Below are positions 46,901-64,000 of a stretch of 64,000 bases of DNA, piece after piece. The notes beneath the pieces were generated by a model. The model made no database searches. It was not told the origin of the DNA and worked only from the letters and a program-made list of their open reading frames with translations. Where the stretch lies: assembly GCF_019393635.1 (NCBI RefSeq), contig NC_057861.1, positions 57,797,532 to 57,861,531 on the forward strand, read 5' to 3'. The stretch's first letter is position 1; the number at the start of each line of letters is the position of its first letter. Source of the DNA: Dromiciops gliroides (lineage: Eukaryota > Chordata > Mammalia > Microbiotheria > Microbiotheriidae). The position numbers were made by a program, and so were the translations under genes.

Positions 46901-49900
46901 GGACAATTTAAAAAACCCATCTATGAGATCAAATCCCTCTGTGCCTCCTGCATAGGGGCTTCTCCGTCCACAGATCAGACAGGACCAAAGGAGAGACTTC
47001 TGTTCTCCACCTTCCTTCTGGCTCCTGGGAGAGCACAGAACACGGGCCTGCTGATGAAGCTCACCAGGGCTCACAGCGGGGCAGCCTTTGGAGATACCTC
47101 TGCCCACCCCCACCCCCCAGCCTAGAACAGGGGAGGAGTATCCAATTTCAGAGAGAGATGCCAGCACTTCTCTGGTCCCTTCCCCTCATTTTGTAGGTGA
47201 GAGAAATGAGACCGTGGGGAGTGACTTGACTTGCTTATTCATAGGAAGTGATGGAGCTGGGCTTTGAACTGAGGTCTTTGGGAGTCCCCCCCATCAGATC
47301 TGCCCTTGCCCCAGGGAGGGACCAGTCCGCATTCATACAGAGAGTTAGTTCAGAGATCAGTTGAATCCAGGGCTCTTAGGCAAGTGGGGAGTGGGGGACG
47401 AGCAAGGCAGCGTCCATGCTGCTTCATCCTTCACTCAGCAATAACTTGACCAGGGTCAGGCTTCCACTCAGAACAACTCTGGGAGGGAAGGAGATGATGC
47501 AAGTGTGTTGTCCCCATTTTGCAGATGGGAACAGTAATAACTGAGGCTCAGAAGGTCTATGGGGCTTGCCAAGGGTTGTGAAGCCAGTCAGTATCTGAGC
47601 AGAGTAGTCCTAGAGTCCCCCTTCATCCCACATTTCCAACCTTTGATTTGATTACTGACCTTGGCATATACTTCACCCTGCCCCAGGTCCAACCGAGACT
47701 GCCAGATTGATCAACACCATCGGAACCAGTGTCAATACTGTCGTTTAAAAAAGTGCTTCCGGGTCGGCATGAGAAAGGAAGGTAAGGCTGGGGTAGGACA
47801 CCCCTCCCCTCACCACCAACAGCATCCAGGGCCCACTACCCCTTCTGTGAAGGGAGGTGGCCTCAATGCCTTCTGGGAAGTCTGGGCTTCACTGCCTGCC
47901 TGGAATCTGTGGGAGATTGGAGGGCTTGGTCTTTGTGAGTAAATTGAGGCTGGGAATTGTCCATCAGCCCGTCTGAGGTCAACTATGAGACAATAGAGGC
48001 AGCTGGGACTTGGGATCCAGACTCTGCCCATTCTGTAGTCCTGAGGCCAAGTGAGAAAGCAGGGAGGGTAACCAGAGGTGCTGGAGTCTGGCGTGGGGGG
48101 CAAGTGCCCATCTTTGAGGATTTGGTTTGAGGAGGGGGTTTTGTGGGAGGAAGAAGGGACTGAAGAATCTAGTCCCCCCCGGGTGCTATCAGATCTGTTC
48201 CTTGGCTTTCCTGGCCACTCCCCAAGGCCCGTAGCCTGGGCCTGCCAAGCTGGCCATGCTGGGCAGGAGCCTAGCCGTCCCGAGGGATCAGTCCCTAAGG
48301 AGAAAGGGAGGGGGCTTTCAGATTTCTCTCCTTGCTGGTAAGGGCCCTTGGGCAGGAAGATTGCCCAGAGGTTCTCCAAGCCTTTGGCCTCCCTCTCACC
48401 TCTCCTGGTCACCCTGCCCAGGTCTCTCTGACCTTCCCATCTCCAGCCTGGGGGAGGGTTGTTTTGTTTTCTTACAAGGGCCCTTTCTTTTACTCACTCT
48501 GCCAGCCCAGTGTTTGCCCAGAGCAGGAAGCATGCCCTGCAGAGGCAAGGTGCCCTGCTAGCAAGCTAGCCTGCTTGCATCTCGGCTGCCGCCACCTCTG
48601 CCTCCCCCTAGCCCTCGCCCTCCCCCTCCCCCTCCCCCCTTCTCCCAGCTGGAGGAGCTCTGGGCTTCTAGTCATGCCTACTGACTCAGGCTACACAGAG
48701 AATTCTAGAATAGCATCGAGGAATTTCAGAGCCAGAGATTCTTAGGATTCTAGAATAGAACCTCGGTGTCTGCTCCTGCAGCCTTTGGGTCTGAGCCAGA
48801 TAGAATGCTTGAAGACCTGGGTCAAATCCTGCCTCCACCCTTCCCTAGCTGTGTGACCTGACTTGGTCACTTAATTTTTCCATGCCTCAGTTTCCTCATC
48901 TGTAAAGTGATGGTGCTAGGATGCCCAAACACTACAGGCTGGTTCTTTGCTCCCAGCTCTCCATGAGAGTAAGACCCAGATTTTCTAGGCCCCCCAGTTC
49001 TCCCAGGCCTGGTAGGGGGCCTATTGTTGGAGTTCAGTGGCCCTGCACTGGCCCAGTTTTCTTGAGGGCAGGGCTAAGGCCAGAGGGTGAGAAAGAGCCC
49101 TTGTCCCTCTCATTCCTTAATACCTGAGCCAGGGCATGTGATCTCAGGGCACAAGTCCCCACCCAGCTCAGCAGCTGCCTGACCTCTGGGCTCTCCAAAC
49201 TCCCCTGGATGGAGGTGGGGAGGACTCTGGGAGGGACTGTTAGTGTTCCAAGGTCACCACACATTTCCCTCCTGGCTTCTGGGCCTATTAAGGCCCACTG
49301 TCTGCCACTGACCCAGGATCTTCCCTTTTCTCCACTGAAGTCCTTAATCCTAACCCTCACCCTCCCAGGGGGCCTTGGAAAAATCCCCTTCCCCTTGATT
49401 GGTTTGTCCTTTCCCCTGGTTCTGGGTGGAGGCCAAGTCCTGAGGGCCCTCTGGGGGTGGGGCAGGAGCAGGGTAGGCCTGACCTTTGGAGACTTGCCAG
49501 CTAGGGAAGGTTGGCCTTGACCCTGGGCCCCTTAGCTGGGAGCAGCCCTGAGGTCAGGAGTGTTTCCTGGAGGTTTCAGGCCTCTGGTGTTTTTGTGACC
49601 TTGGGCCAAGTCACTTCCTTCTCTGGGCTTGTTTCCCCATCTATAAAATGAGACCATTGCACTAATTGCTAATGTAAGCTCTCTGGATCAGCAAGGCCTC
49701 CTCCAAACCCTAGAAAGCCCATGGAGCATTAGGGGCTGTTACTCTCATGCCCCACCCCACCCCAAGCCCAGAGATGAACTGGCTCCCTCTTTTCATTTTC
49801 CTGTGGTCCCCAATTCCCCAAGTCTCCAGGGCAGGGCCGGGCAGGGGTGTGTCTGCTCTGATCTCCAGGGCCTTTCTGCTAGCCTGGAAGCTTCTGTCCC

Positions 49901-52460
49901 CAGAGCTCTTCAGGAGGGGTGGGCTGGGCTGGGCTGGAAATTATCGAAGTCTTTGCTTCCCCCCCCCCCCAACCCCAGCTGCCATTCCAGTCAGACTGGT
50001 GGGGGGAGGGGGCCAGGCATGTTGACCTGCCTTGATTGGGAGTGGGGGTGGGGGGTGGCCCAGTAGAGGGGAAAGAGGCCTAGGCTGGGAGCCCGGAGAC
50101 TCCAGTTCTAGGCTCTGATCTGCCTCACACTCACTGTGTGACCCTCCTTTATCTCTGATAGGGCCACGGTTTCCTTACCTAAAATGAAGGGGATTTTTCC
50201 CAGACCCAGCCAGCTACGAGGATGAATTGCCCTCAGCCCCAACAGAAAATATTCCCCTGCTTCTCACACACCTGGTTCTCCCGCCCCACCCCACCCCCTT
50301 CCCCCATTTTGTCCAGTGACCTGGTCCCAGCCTCCCCTGTCCCTCCAGTGCTCTGGTCTGTTCCTTGGGAGTGAGTGACTAGGATTCATTCTCTGCTTCC
50401 CTGTCCTCCTTCTGAGCCCTTCCCATAGTCCCAGGCCAGGGACAGATAATTGCCCTGTTCCCCCCTGGGCCACTGCCCCACCAGGGGGAGGAGTGAGCTG
50501 CATCTCCAGTCTCTGGGTGCAGCTGTGTGGGCTGGCTTGTCCTGTTTCTCTTTTGTTAGGCTAGCTCCTGTGCATCTCTCTGGCTGGCTAGAGGAGGTGT
50601 GGGGGGGGGGCAGGCTCCCCCAGGGTTCTCTGTATGTGTTGGGAGGGTTGGGGTTGTCGTGCCCCTGTGTGCTTGCGTGTGCGTGTGTGTGTGTGTGTGT
50701 GCGCGCGCGCGTGCGCGTGCGCGTGCCTGCTGAGGAATGAGAAGGGGCCTCCGAGCACTCTGGGGGCCTCCCTGTCTTCTGACCTACTCTCCAACCCCTT
50801 GCTCAAAATGAAGATGCTCAAGGCTGCCTCCTTCCTTCCTCCTACAACCTTTCTAGCAGGGCAGTCCCTGCTACTGGCAGGCTTGGAAGTTTCCTCTCCC
50901 CAGTATTGATACCCTCCAGGGGTCTTCCTAGGGGAGACAGCCTTTACTGTTAAGCCTAGAGGTGGGTGGGGAGAGGGGCACTTAGTGGAAATTGACATTA
51001 CTCACTCTAAGGAAATTATTTTTCCTTCTCCCCATCTGACCCCACCGGCTTCTCTCTTTTTCTCCTGCCCCCTTCAACCCCACCTGATCTCATCTTTGTC
51101 CCTCCATTTTCTCAATTTCTTTCAATTTCATTTTTTCCTTTTTCTCTTTTTCTTCTTTTTTCTCTGTTTCTCTGTGCCTATCTTTCTGTCTCTCCTGTCT
51201 CCTCCTCCCTCTCCCTCCTTTCCCTATCTCCACCTCTCACTGCCTCTCACACCCCCCTCTGTCATTCCTCTGTGTCCCCTTTACTCCCATCTCCCCACAG
51301 CGGTACAGCGGGGCCGGATCCCCCACACGCACTCAGGGGGCAGCCCCACCGCCCTGGCTGGAGGTGGAGGTGGGGAGTACTTCAACGGGCAGCCGGTATC
51401 AGAGCTGATCTCACAGCTACTTCGGGCAGAGCCATACCCAGCAGCCCGCTATGGCTCCCAGTATGCCCAGCAGCAGGGCAGCGTCATGGGCATTGACAAC
51501 ATCTGTGAGCTGGCGGCCCGCCTCCTCTTCAGTACTGTGGAGTGGGCCCGGAACATCCCCTTCTTTCCCGAGCTGCCCGTGGCAGACCAGGTGGCCCTGC
51601 TGAGGCTCAGCTGGAGCGAGCTCTTCGTCCTCAATGCCGCCCAGTCTGCCCTGCCCCTGCACATGGCCCCGCTGCTGGCTGCAGCCGGCTTCCACGCCGC
51701 ACCCATGGCTGCCGACCGCGTGGTCTCCTTCATGGACCAGATCCGCGTCTTTCAGGAGCAGGTGGACAAGCTGAACCGGCTGCAGGTGGACTCCGCAGAG
51801 TACAGTTGTCTCAAGGCCATTGCCCTCTTCACTCCAGGTGGGTTGGTTTTGGGTTCCTGGGGCTGCCCTCCCGTCCCTCCCATCCCTCCCATCCCCCCCA
51901 TCCCCCCCTCTGACTCCTCCCTGCCCCAGGGATCCCATGTAGCCTGCCTCTAAGGGCCTCCAGGCCCTGGGTGGGTCCATCAAGTCTGCTGCCCCTTCCA
52001 TTTGCCTTGACCCCCTGGGGACTCTGGGTAGACTCTGTTTCTCCTGTGCCTTTCTTTACCTTCCACCTTTTTCTTGGGGTGGGGGAAGGCAGCAGAATCC
52101 ATCATGGGGTGAGGGGATGGTGGGGGTGGAGAGCTCCAGGCCCAGCGTCTGACAGGCTGGGGCCTGGGCCCCCTATCCCCGGCAGATGCTTGTGGCCTCT
52201 CGGACCCAGCGCACGTGGAGAGCCTGCAAGAGAAGGCACAGGTGGCCCTCACGGAGTATGTACGTGCCCAGTACCCCTCCCAGCCTCAGCGGTTCGGCCG
52301 CCTACTCCTCCGGCTGCCTGCCCTGAGGGCTGTGCCCGCCGCCCTCATCTCCCAGCTCTTCTTCATGCGCCTCGTGGGCAAAACGCCCATCGAGACACTC
52401 ATCCGGGACATGCTGCTATCGGGCAGCACCTTCAACTGGCCCTATGCCGCTGGGCAGTAG
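38949..52460 (+). CDS. NR2F6: NR2F6 (EAR2/COUP-TF3), orphan nuclear receptor, complete
   Basis: NR2F6 is a nuclear receptor of the COUP-TF group that binds direct repeats of AGGTCA and mostly represses transcription, for example by competing with other receptors. Four coding exons (38949-39223, 47687-47781, 51301-51837, 52186-52460) join in frame to 393 residues (human 404). The two zinc fingers use C55/C58/C72/C75 and C91/C97/C107/C110, with P-box CEGCKS. The hinge follows near residue 125, shortened and Gly-rich compared with human. The ligand-binding domain spans about 150-390, and the protein ends [12 protein letters not shown]. The start [10 protein letters not shown] is identical to human, which fixes the ATG; its -3 base is G (GAGAATGG). 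No defect is seen. Confidence 0.97.
39224..47686 (+). other. NR2F6: NR2F6 intron 1
   Basis: 8.46 kb. GT-repeats at 39311-39350 and 40756-40801; CT-repeat 43852-43955. MIR/THER1 copies: 39470-39690(+), 42470-42770(+, split by WSINE 42552-42705(-) with AGTAAAT(T/G)ATTTCT duplications), 43370-43470(-), 44290-44515(-), 44870-45120(-), 47460-47615(-). WSINE 45268-45422(+, type B) has duplications GAAAAGAGGGCATG. 41580-41700 looks like a regulatory element with homeodomain sites. The low SINE density compared with the flanking intergenic DNA is notable. Confidence 0.75.
47687..47781 (+). CDS. NR2F6: NR2F6 coding exon 2 (second zinc finger)
   Basis: Acceptor CTGCCCCAG, donor GTAAGG at 47782. Encodes [19 protein letters not shown] and [12 protein letters not shown] (residues 93-123), nearly identical to human, completing the DNA-binding domain. 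Confidence 0.97.
47782..51300 (+). other. NR2F6: NR2F6 intron 2
   Basis: 3.5 kb, no WSINE. MIR copies at 48785-48915(+), 49585-49680(+) and 50085-50200(+). An uninterrupted alternating purine-pyrimidine tract lies at 50675-50726, and a pyrimidine-rich zone at about 51030-51300 leads into exon 3. Confidence 0.7.
50675..50726. repeat. Alternating (GT)n/(GC)n tract, Z-DNA-prone
   Basis: 52 bases of perfect purine-pyrimidine alternation: GT-rich, then five GC dinucleotides, then mixed GT/GC. Confidence 0.95.
51301..51837 (+). CDS. NR2F6: NR2F6 coding exon 3 (hinge and most of ligand-binding domain)
   Basis: Acceptor CCCCACAG, donor GTGGGT at 51838. Starts [15 protein letters not shown], then a Gly-rich hinge, [34 protein letters not shown] and [20 protein letters not shown], the signature helices 3-5 of the COUP-TF ligand-binding domain. 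Residues 124-302. Confidence 0.97.
51838..52185 (+). other. NR2F6: NR2F6 intron 3
   Basis: 348 bp, GC-rich, with CCCATCC repeats near its 5' end. No other feature. Confidence 0.9.
52186..52460 (+). CDS. NR2F6: NR2F6 coding exon 4 (C-terminal ligand-binding domain)
   Basis: Acceptor CCGGCAG. Encodes [18 protein letters not shown] ... [20 protein letters not shown] and ends FNWPYAAGQ with TAG at 52458-52460. The segment is nearly identical to human except for the last few residues. Confidence 0.97.
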
Positions 52461-53150
52461 GGGCCCTGGCTAGGGTGGGAACACGGCCTCTGCCATTCGC
52501 ATGTTGGGACCAGCGCAGAAGGCCACACGCCCTCCTCTACCCTGGGCACTGGACGGACCCTCAAGACTGGTTACTTTTTAGAAGGCAAATGAGATCACTG
52601 TCTTTTTGTGTTTTTTTTTTTTAAATGACAACATAAAACCAAAAAGCCCCTCCCTCCTTCCCTCGGACTGGGAGCCTGGTGGCACAGATGCCCCTCCTTT
52701 ACCCTTCAGTGCCCTCCGTCCATCTGTGCTCAGGAACCAGCCAGCCTTTGAAGCCTCCTAGGGGGGAGGGAAGCCCACAAGGTGTGGGGATGCCCCAGCC
52801 TGACTCCTCTTGGCTCTTCCTGGCCTCCCCAGATGCATGTCCTGGGCCATATCCCAGAGTGACCAAGGCTAGAGAGAATGTAGCTGGCACAGGGAGGCCC
52901 GGTTCTCCTGGCAGACCCCAGGGGCTGAGGCGAGGTTGGCAGCTGGAGGCAGGAATGGATGCCTCGATTCCTAGTTCCTTCTGCTTGCTGGGTGGGGGGC
53001 ATCGAGGAAAGAGAAGGGGGGGTGGTCCCTGGCCTGGGGCAGGGGCCGGGGGGATGTATGTATAATTTAGATTGATTCTCTAAAAATATAATCCATGCTG
53101 GACACTACAAAATGAATGACCTAAAGCCAATAAAGATGTTTCTTACCACA
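52461..53150 (+). other. NR2F6: NR2F6 3'UTR
   Basis: About 690 bp without SINEs, running to AATAAA at 53129-53134 (AAGCCAATAAAGATG) and a likely cleavage near 53150. Confidence 0.8.
53129..53134 (+). promoter_or_regulatory. NR2F6: Polyadenylation signal of NR2F6
   Basis: Canonical AATAAA, followed about 15 bases later by TCTTACCACA and then a G/T-rich stretch (53164-53180). Confidence 0.8.
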
Positions 53151-54394
53151 GAGGTGGCTCCTTCATTGGGGGGGTGGGGAGCAGAGCACCGTGGAAGGCC
53201 TTGCTTTTGGGCGAGTCATGGCCCCGAGCTCAGCTTCCTGGTCTGTGACATGGGTTCTATTAATCCTGCCCAGGTCGGGAAATGAGGGTCCCATCAGGAA
53301 TGACAGCAGAGAGGCTGTGGGGCCTGGGCCAAAGAAGCAGACCTGGGTTCTTCAAGTTCTTCCATCTCCCCACTTGGTGCCTCGGGTAACCTTGACCAAG
53401 GCTGGGCCTACTTTTTATTTCCCAAATGCGGAGAGTCGTCCTACCCTTTTCATGCTGGGACCCAACCACAGGCCACCCGGTGTGTGGCCTGAATGGAGGC
53501 CTGGGGAGGCTGTGGGCCCAGTGACTGACTCAACAAATTAACCTTCGTCCTCCCCCTTTCTCAGTCTTCTCTTTTGTACCATCTTTGCTATCACCTCTCC
53601 CTCCCATCATTTGATCTTTCTCCCTCCATCTCCTCTGGGGAAGCAATGGTAGCTGGTATTGTGCTAAAATGAGCCACGTGACCTTTGTCAAGTTACTAGC
53701 TCTCTGAGTTTCACATTTTACAGTGTAAAATGAGAAGGTCCCTTCCATCTCTCAATCCTGTGATCTCTGTGTCTCTGTCAATGTCTCTCTCTACCCCGCC
53801 CCCCCCCCCCCACCGCCCATTACTCTCCCTGCTACTGTTCTCACACACAAGTCCTATCTGACACCTCTTGTGGTGAAGGCCCCCAAAGATTGGGTGCTCT
53901 AGATGATCCCTGGGTGAGAAGGCCCAAGGTGGGGGAAGGGTAACTGCTGCAGAAAGGGCTGTTGTCCCCTGCTTCTCACATCTAAAGGGAGTGTGAGTGG
54001 GCAGAGGTATCCTTGCCCCGTCCTCCACCCCAGCAGGAATGAAGGGGTATAGGGAGTTCCCCTTGTGTGTCTCAGCCGGCTGGAAGAGGAAGAGGCTGGG
54101 CTAGGTAAGGAGAGCTGAGACACCAGGGGCCCCATCCCCTTACCCCAGGAAAGACGTGCACTCCAGCAGGTCCATTTCTTTCCTGCCCCCTAGCAGATTC
54201 CTTCCCACTTCTTAGGGATTTCTTCCCGGTTTTCCTTCTTTCATTTTCAGGCCCACTATCTGATCCCTTTTCGGCCTGTGGCATCCGCTGCCTGATTTCT
54301 TGGAGGCCTGCCTTCTCGAGTTCTCAGGACAACTGGACCTTGGGGACCGAGGCCACCTGCTCCCTCCCCCTTCCCCGCAGCAGGGAAGGTCCCT
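53151..54394. other. Intergenic space between two convergent genes
   Basis: 1.2 kb between the poly(A) sites of NR2F6 (plus) and the occludin-like gene (minus). A plus MIR lies at about 53640-53770 and a C-run at 53800-53811. Nothing coding seen. Confidence 0.6.
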
Positions 54395-54704
54395 TCCCAC
54401 AGAGCAGAGAAGACTTTATTGATGTAGAAATCAGCTTTAGGATGCTCAGCCTCCACCTGCTGCCCTCAACCCTCCTCAGGGCTGGGGCCACCCGTTCTAG
54501 CTGCCCTTGCCTCTCTTCTGGGCACTGAGGTGCTCCTGGCTCCTGGCCCAGCAGAGCAGTTCATAGGAAACCTTGGGGAGGTTTGTGCCCCACCACAGGG
54601 TGGAGGAGGGCACCCAATCTTCTCCATGGCATGTAAAGACGGTTCCTAGACCGAGGGCCCAGGAACCCGGCTCCCAGAGGGCCTGAGCTGCCACCTCCTC
54701 CTCC
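54395..54704 (-). other. 3'UTR and polyadenylation signal of the occludin-like gene
   Basis: A minus-strand AATAAA at 54420-54415 lies about 285 bases after the stop. Its presence at the usual distance supports an expressed gene rather than a relic. Confidence 0.65.
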
Positions 54705-62605
<7,901 letters not shown>

Positions 62606-64000
62606 CTGGGGGAGAAAGGGGGAATGTGGGCTCACAATTGGGGCTACCCTCTGGACTTCGAAGTATATAGCTGATCATTGTTAGAAATCACAGCAGTGGA
62701 AGACTCCCACTCTGAGGATAGACTTGGCAAATCTCCTTCAAACTCCCTGTCTCCAGGTTCTTGCCCATTCATTTCACAGCACCTACCTGGCTAGTTTTCT
62801 GGACTTCATCATCTCTGGAAACTCATAATTCTGTAAGGTGAAATCAGCTTGGAAACTCACATCTCCTCAGATCATTTCCCACCTCAGCTGAACGAGTTCA
62901 TCAGGCAGCACTTCTCTCCTGCCCCACTTTTTAGTGCCCCCCTCCCCTGTTTGATTGGGAGCTCCTTGAGGGTAGGGACTATATGCCTTTCTTTGTATCA
63001 CCAAGTGCTTAGCACAGTGCCTGGCATATAGTAGGCATTTTTTAAAAGTGGGACAATGAGGGTTAAGTGGCTTTGCTCAGGGTCACACAGCTAGTAAGTG
63101 TCAAGTGTCTGAGGCCAGATTTGAACTCAGGTCCTCTTGAATCCAGGGCCAGTGCTTGTATCCACTGTGCCACCTAGCTGCCCCCTATGATGTGGTCTTG
63201 AGAAAACCACTAGACAGATCTCTTTGTGCCTCAGTTTCCTCATCTATAAATGACTCAGTGACTTCCAAGCTTCCTTCCAGCCCTAAATCTATGATCCTGT
63301 GAGCCAAGCATTTCCCATTTGCCATGCTGCCCTAACCACTGCTATCAACCCTGCCATTATTGCTCTTCCCATCTCATCATTGTCCTGTCCATCACGACCA
63401 CTACCGCCACCATCTTCCATCTCCTCACCACCACCTCTTCTTCCTCCTCTCCATCTTCCTCAACCTCACTCTTTATCAGCATCATCCTCACAGCCACCGT
63501 CACCCCATCCCTGTCACTCCTCCCACCACCGCTGCCATCCTTGCCACCTCATTGGCATCGTTGTTATCTAAACTCTGGCTTTCAGATCACAGATTCAGAG
63601 GTTTTCTAGACCAAACCCTTTGTTCCGCAGATGAGATTTATCCTTATTTTCCCAATTGAGAAGCGAGCTGTCATGCTGATAGACATTTCTGTACCAACAA
63701 CAGATCATCATAATGTACTTGATGATGGGGCCAATGTTCTTAGAGTATGCTGCTATCAGATTCAACCTTGCACACAACAGAAGAGCCTAATAAGACCACG
63801 ACTGGTTTTGTACACCTGCCATATAATCAGGAGATTCTCATCTCACTTGTGGGTAATTAGGATGGCTGTGGCTAATTTCTGTGTTTTAGCACGTCGAGTT
63901 CAGATTGACTGAGATAGCAAAGGCTCAGAAGAACTGTCATTACAACACTAGCTCTGTTAACAGAGTAATGTTATCATTCATTGTTATTGTTAAAATAGAT
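62606..64000 (-). other. Upstream intron of the occludin-like gene (to window edge)
   Basis: No further MARVEL exon found. L2-end phrase 62930-63040; WSINE 63040-63184(-, type B); MIR 63190-63300(+); CCA/CTC-rich low complexity 63380-63545. 63631-63912 is an open plus-strand stretch of 93 codons with a weak resemblance (LIDISVP, CHIIRRF) to the C-terminus of a LINE reverse transcriptase; I do not call it a gene. Confidence 0.5.

Noticed and set aside
51417-52001. Long antisense frame over NR2F6 exon 3
   Set aside because: Shadow of the highly GC-biased coding exon on the opposite strand.
63631-63912. 93-codon frame with LIDISVP and CHIIRRF
   Set aside because: Possible LINE reverse-transcriptase remnant; similarity too weak and unsupported to annotate as a gene.

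Overview
The window reads as genomic DNA of a marsupial mammal. The evidence is about 47 copies of a tRNA-headed CORE-SINE of the WSINE1/MAR1 kind, SINEs with an RTE (BovB-like) tail, many older MIR/THER1-type SINEs, fragments of L1, L2 and CR1/L3, and intron-containing genes whose proteins are clearly mammalian. The species cannot be fixed from sequence alone. Roughly half the window is repeats.

Layout. (1) 1-3650: the last three coding exons and 3'UTR of USHBP1 (MCC2), plus strand. (2) 3650-37460: about 34 kb of intergenic DNA, mostly repeats. It contains a whole-looking solo LTR (11621-11993), an L1 inverted repeat (12420-14165), a full-length antisense 7SL RNA pseudogene (14170-14473), several CR1/L3 and L2 pieces, and unique GC-rich stretches that may be regulatory. 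(3) 37460-53150: NR2F6 (EAR2, a COUP-TF-family orphan nuclear receptor), complete and on the plus strand. It has a CpG-island promoter, a long leader with three short upstream ORFs, and four coding exons giving 393 residues. (4) 54400-62605: a minus-strand gene, convergent with NR2F6, that I read as an occludin paralogue. Its exons encode a fourth MARVEL membrane helix, the occludin-type cytoplasmic junction, an acidic linker with a conserved phospho-motif, and the whole C-terminal occludin/ELL domain. Its 5' exons lie beyond the right edge. (5) 62606-64000: the upstream intron of that gene.

The order USHBP1 - NR2F6 - convergent ELL-domain gene matches human 19p13.11. There the neighbour of NR2F6 is OCEL1, a short soluble protein whose ELL domain looks like that of MARVELD2 (tricellulin). 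The gene here is instead occludin-like and keeps a membrane helix. The simplest reading is that marsupials retain an ancient occludin duplicate that placental mammals lost. This is the main finding. No operon-like or cooperative system is implied: USHBP1 is a PDZ-ligand scaffold, NR2F6 a transcriptional repressor, and the occludin-like gene a candidate junction protein.
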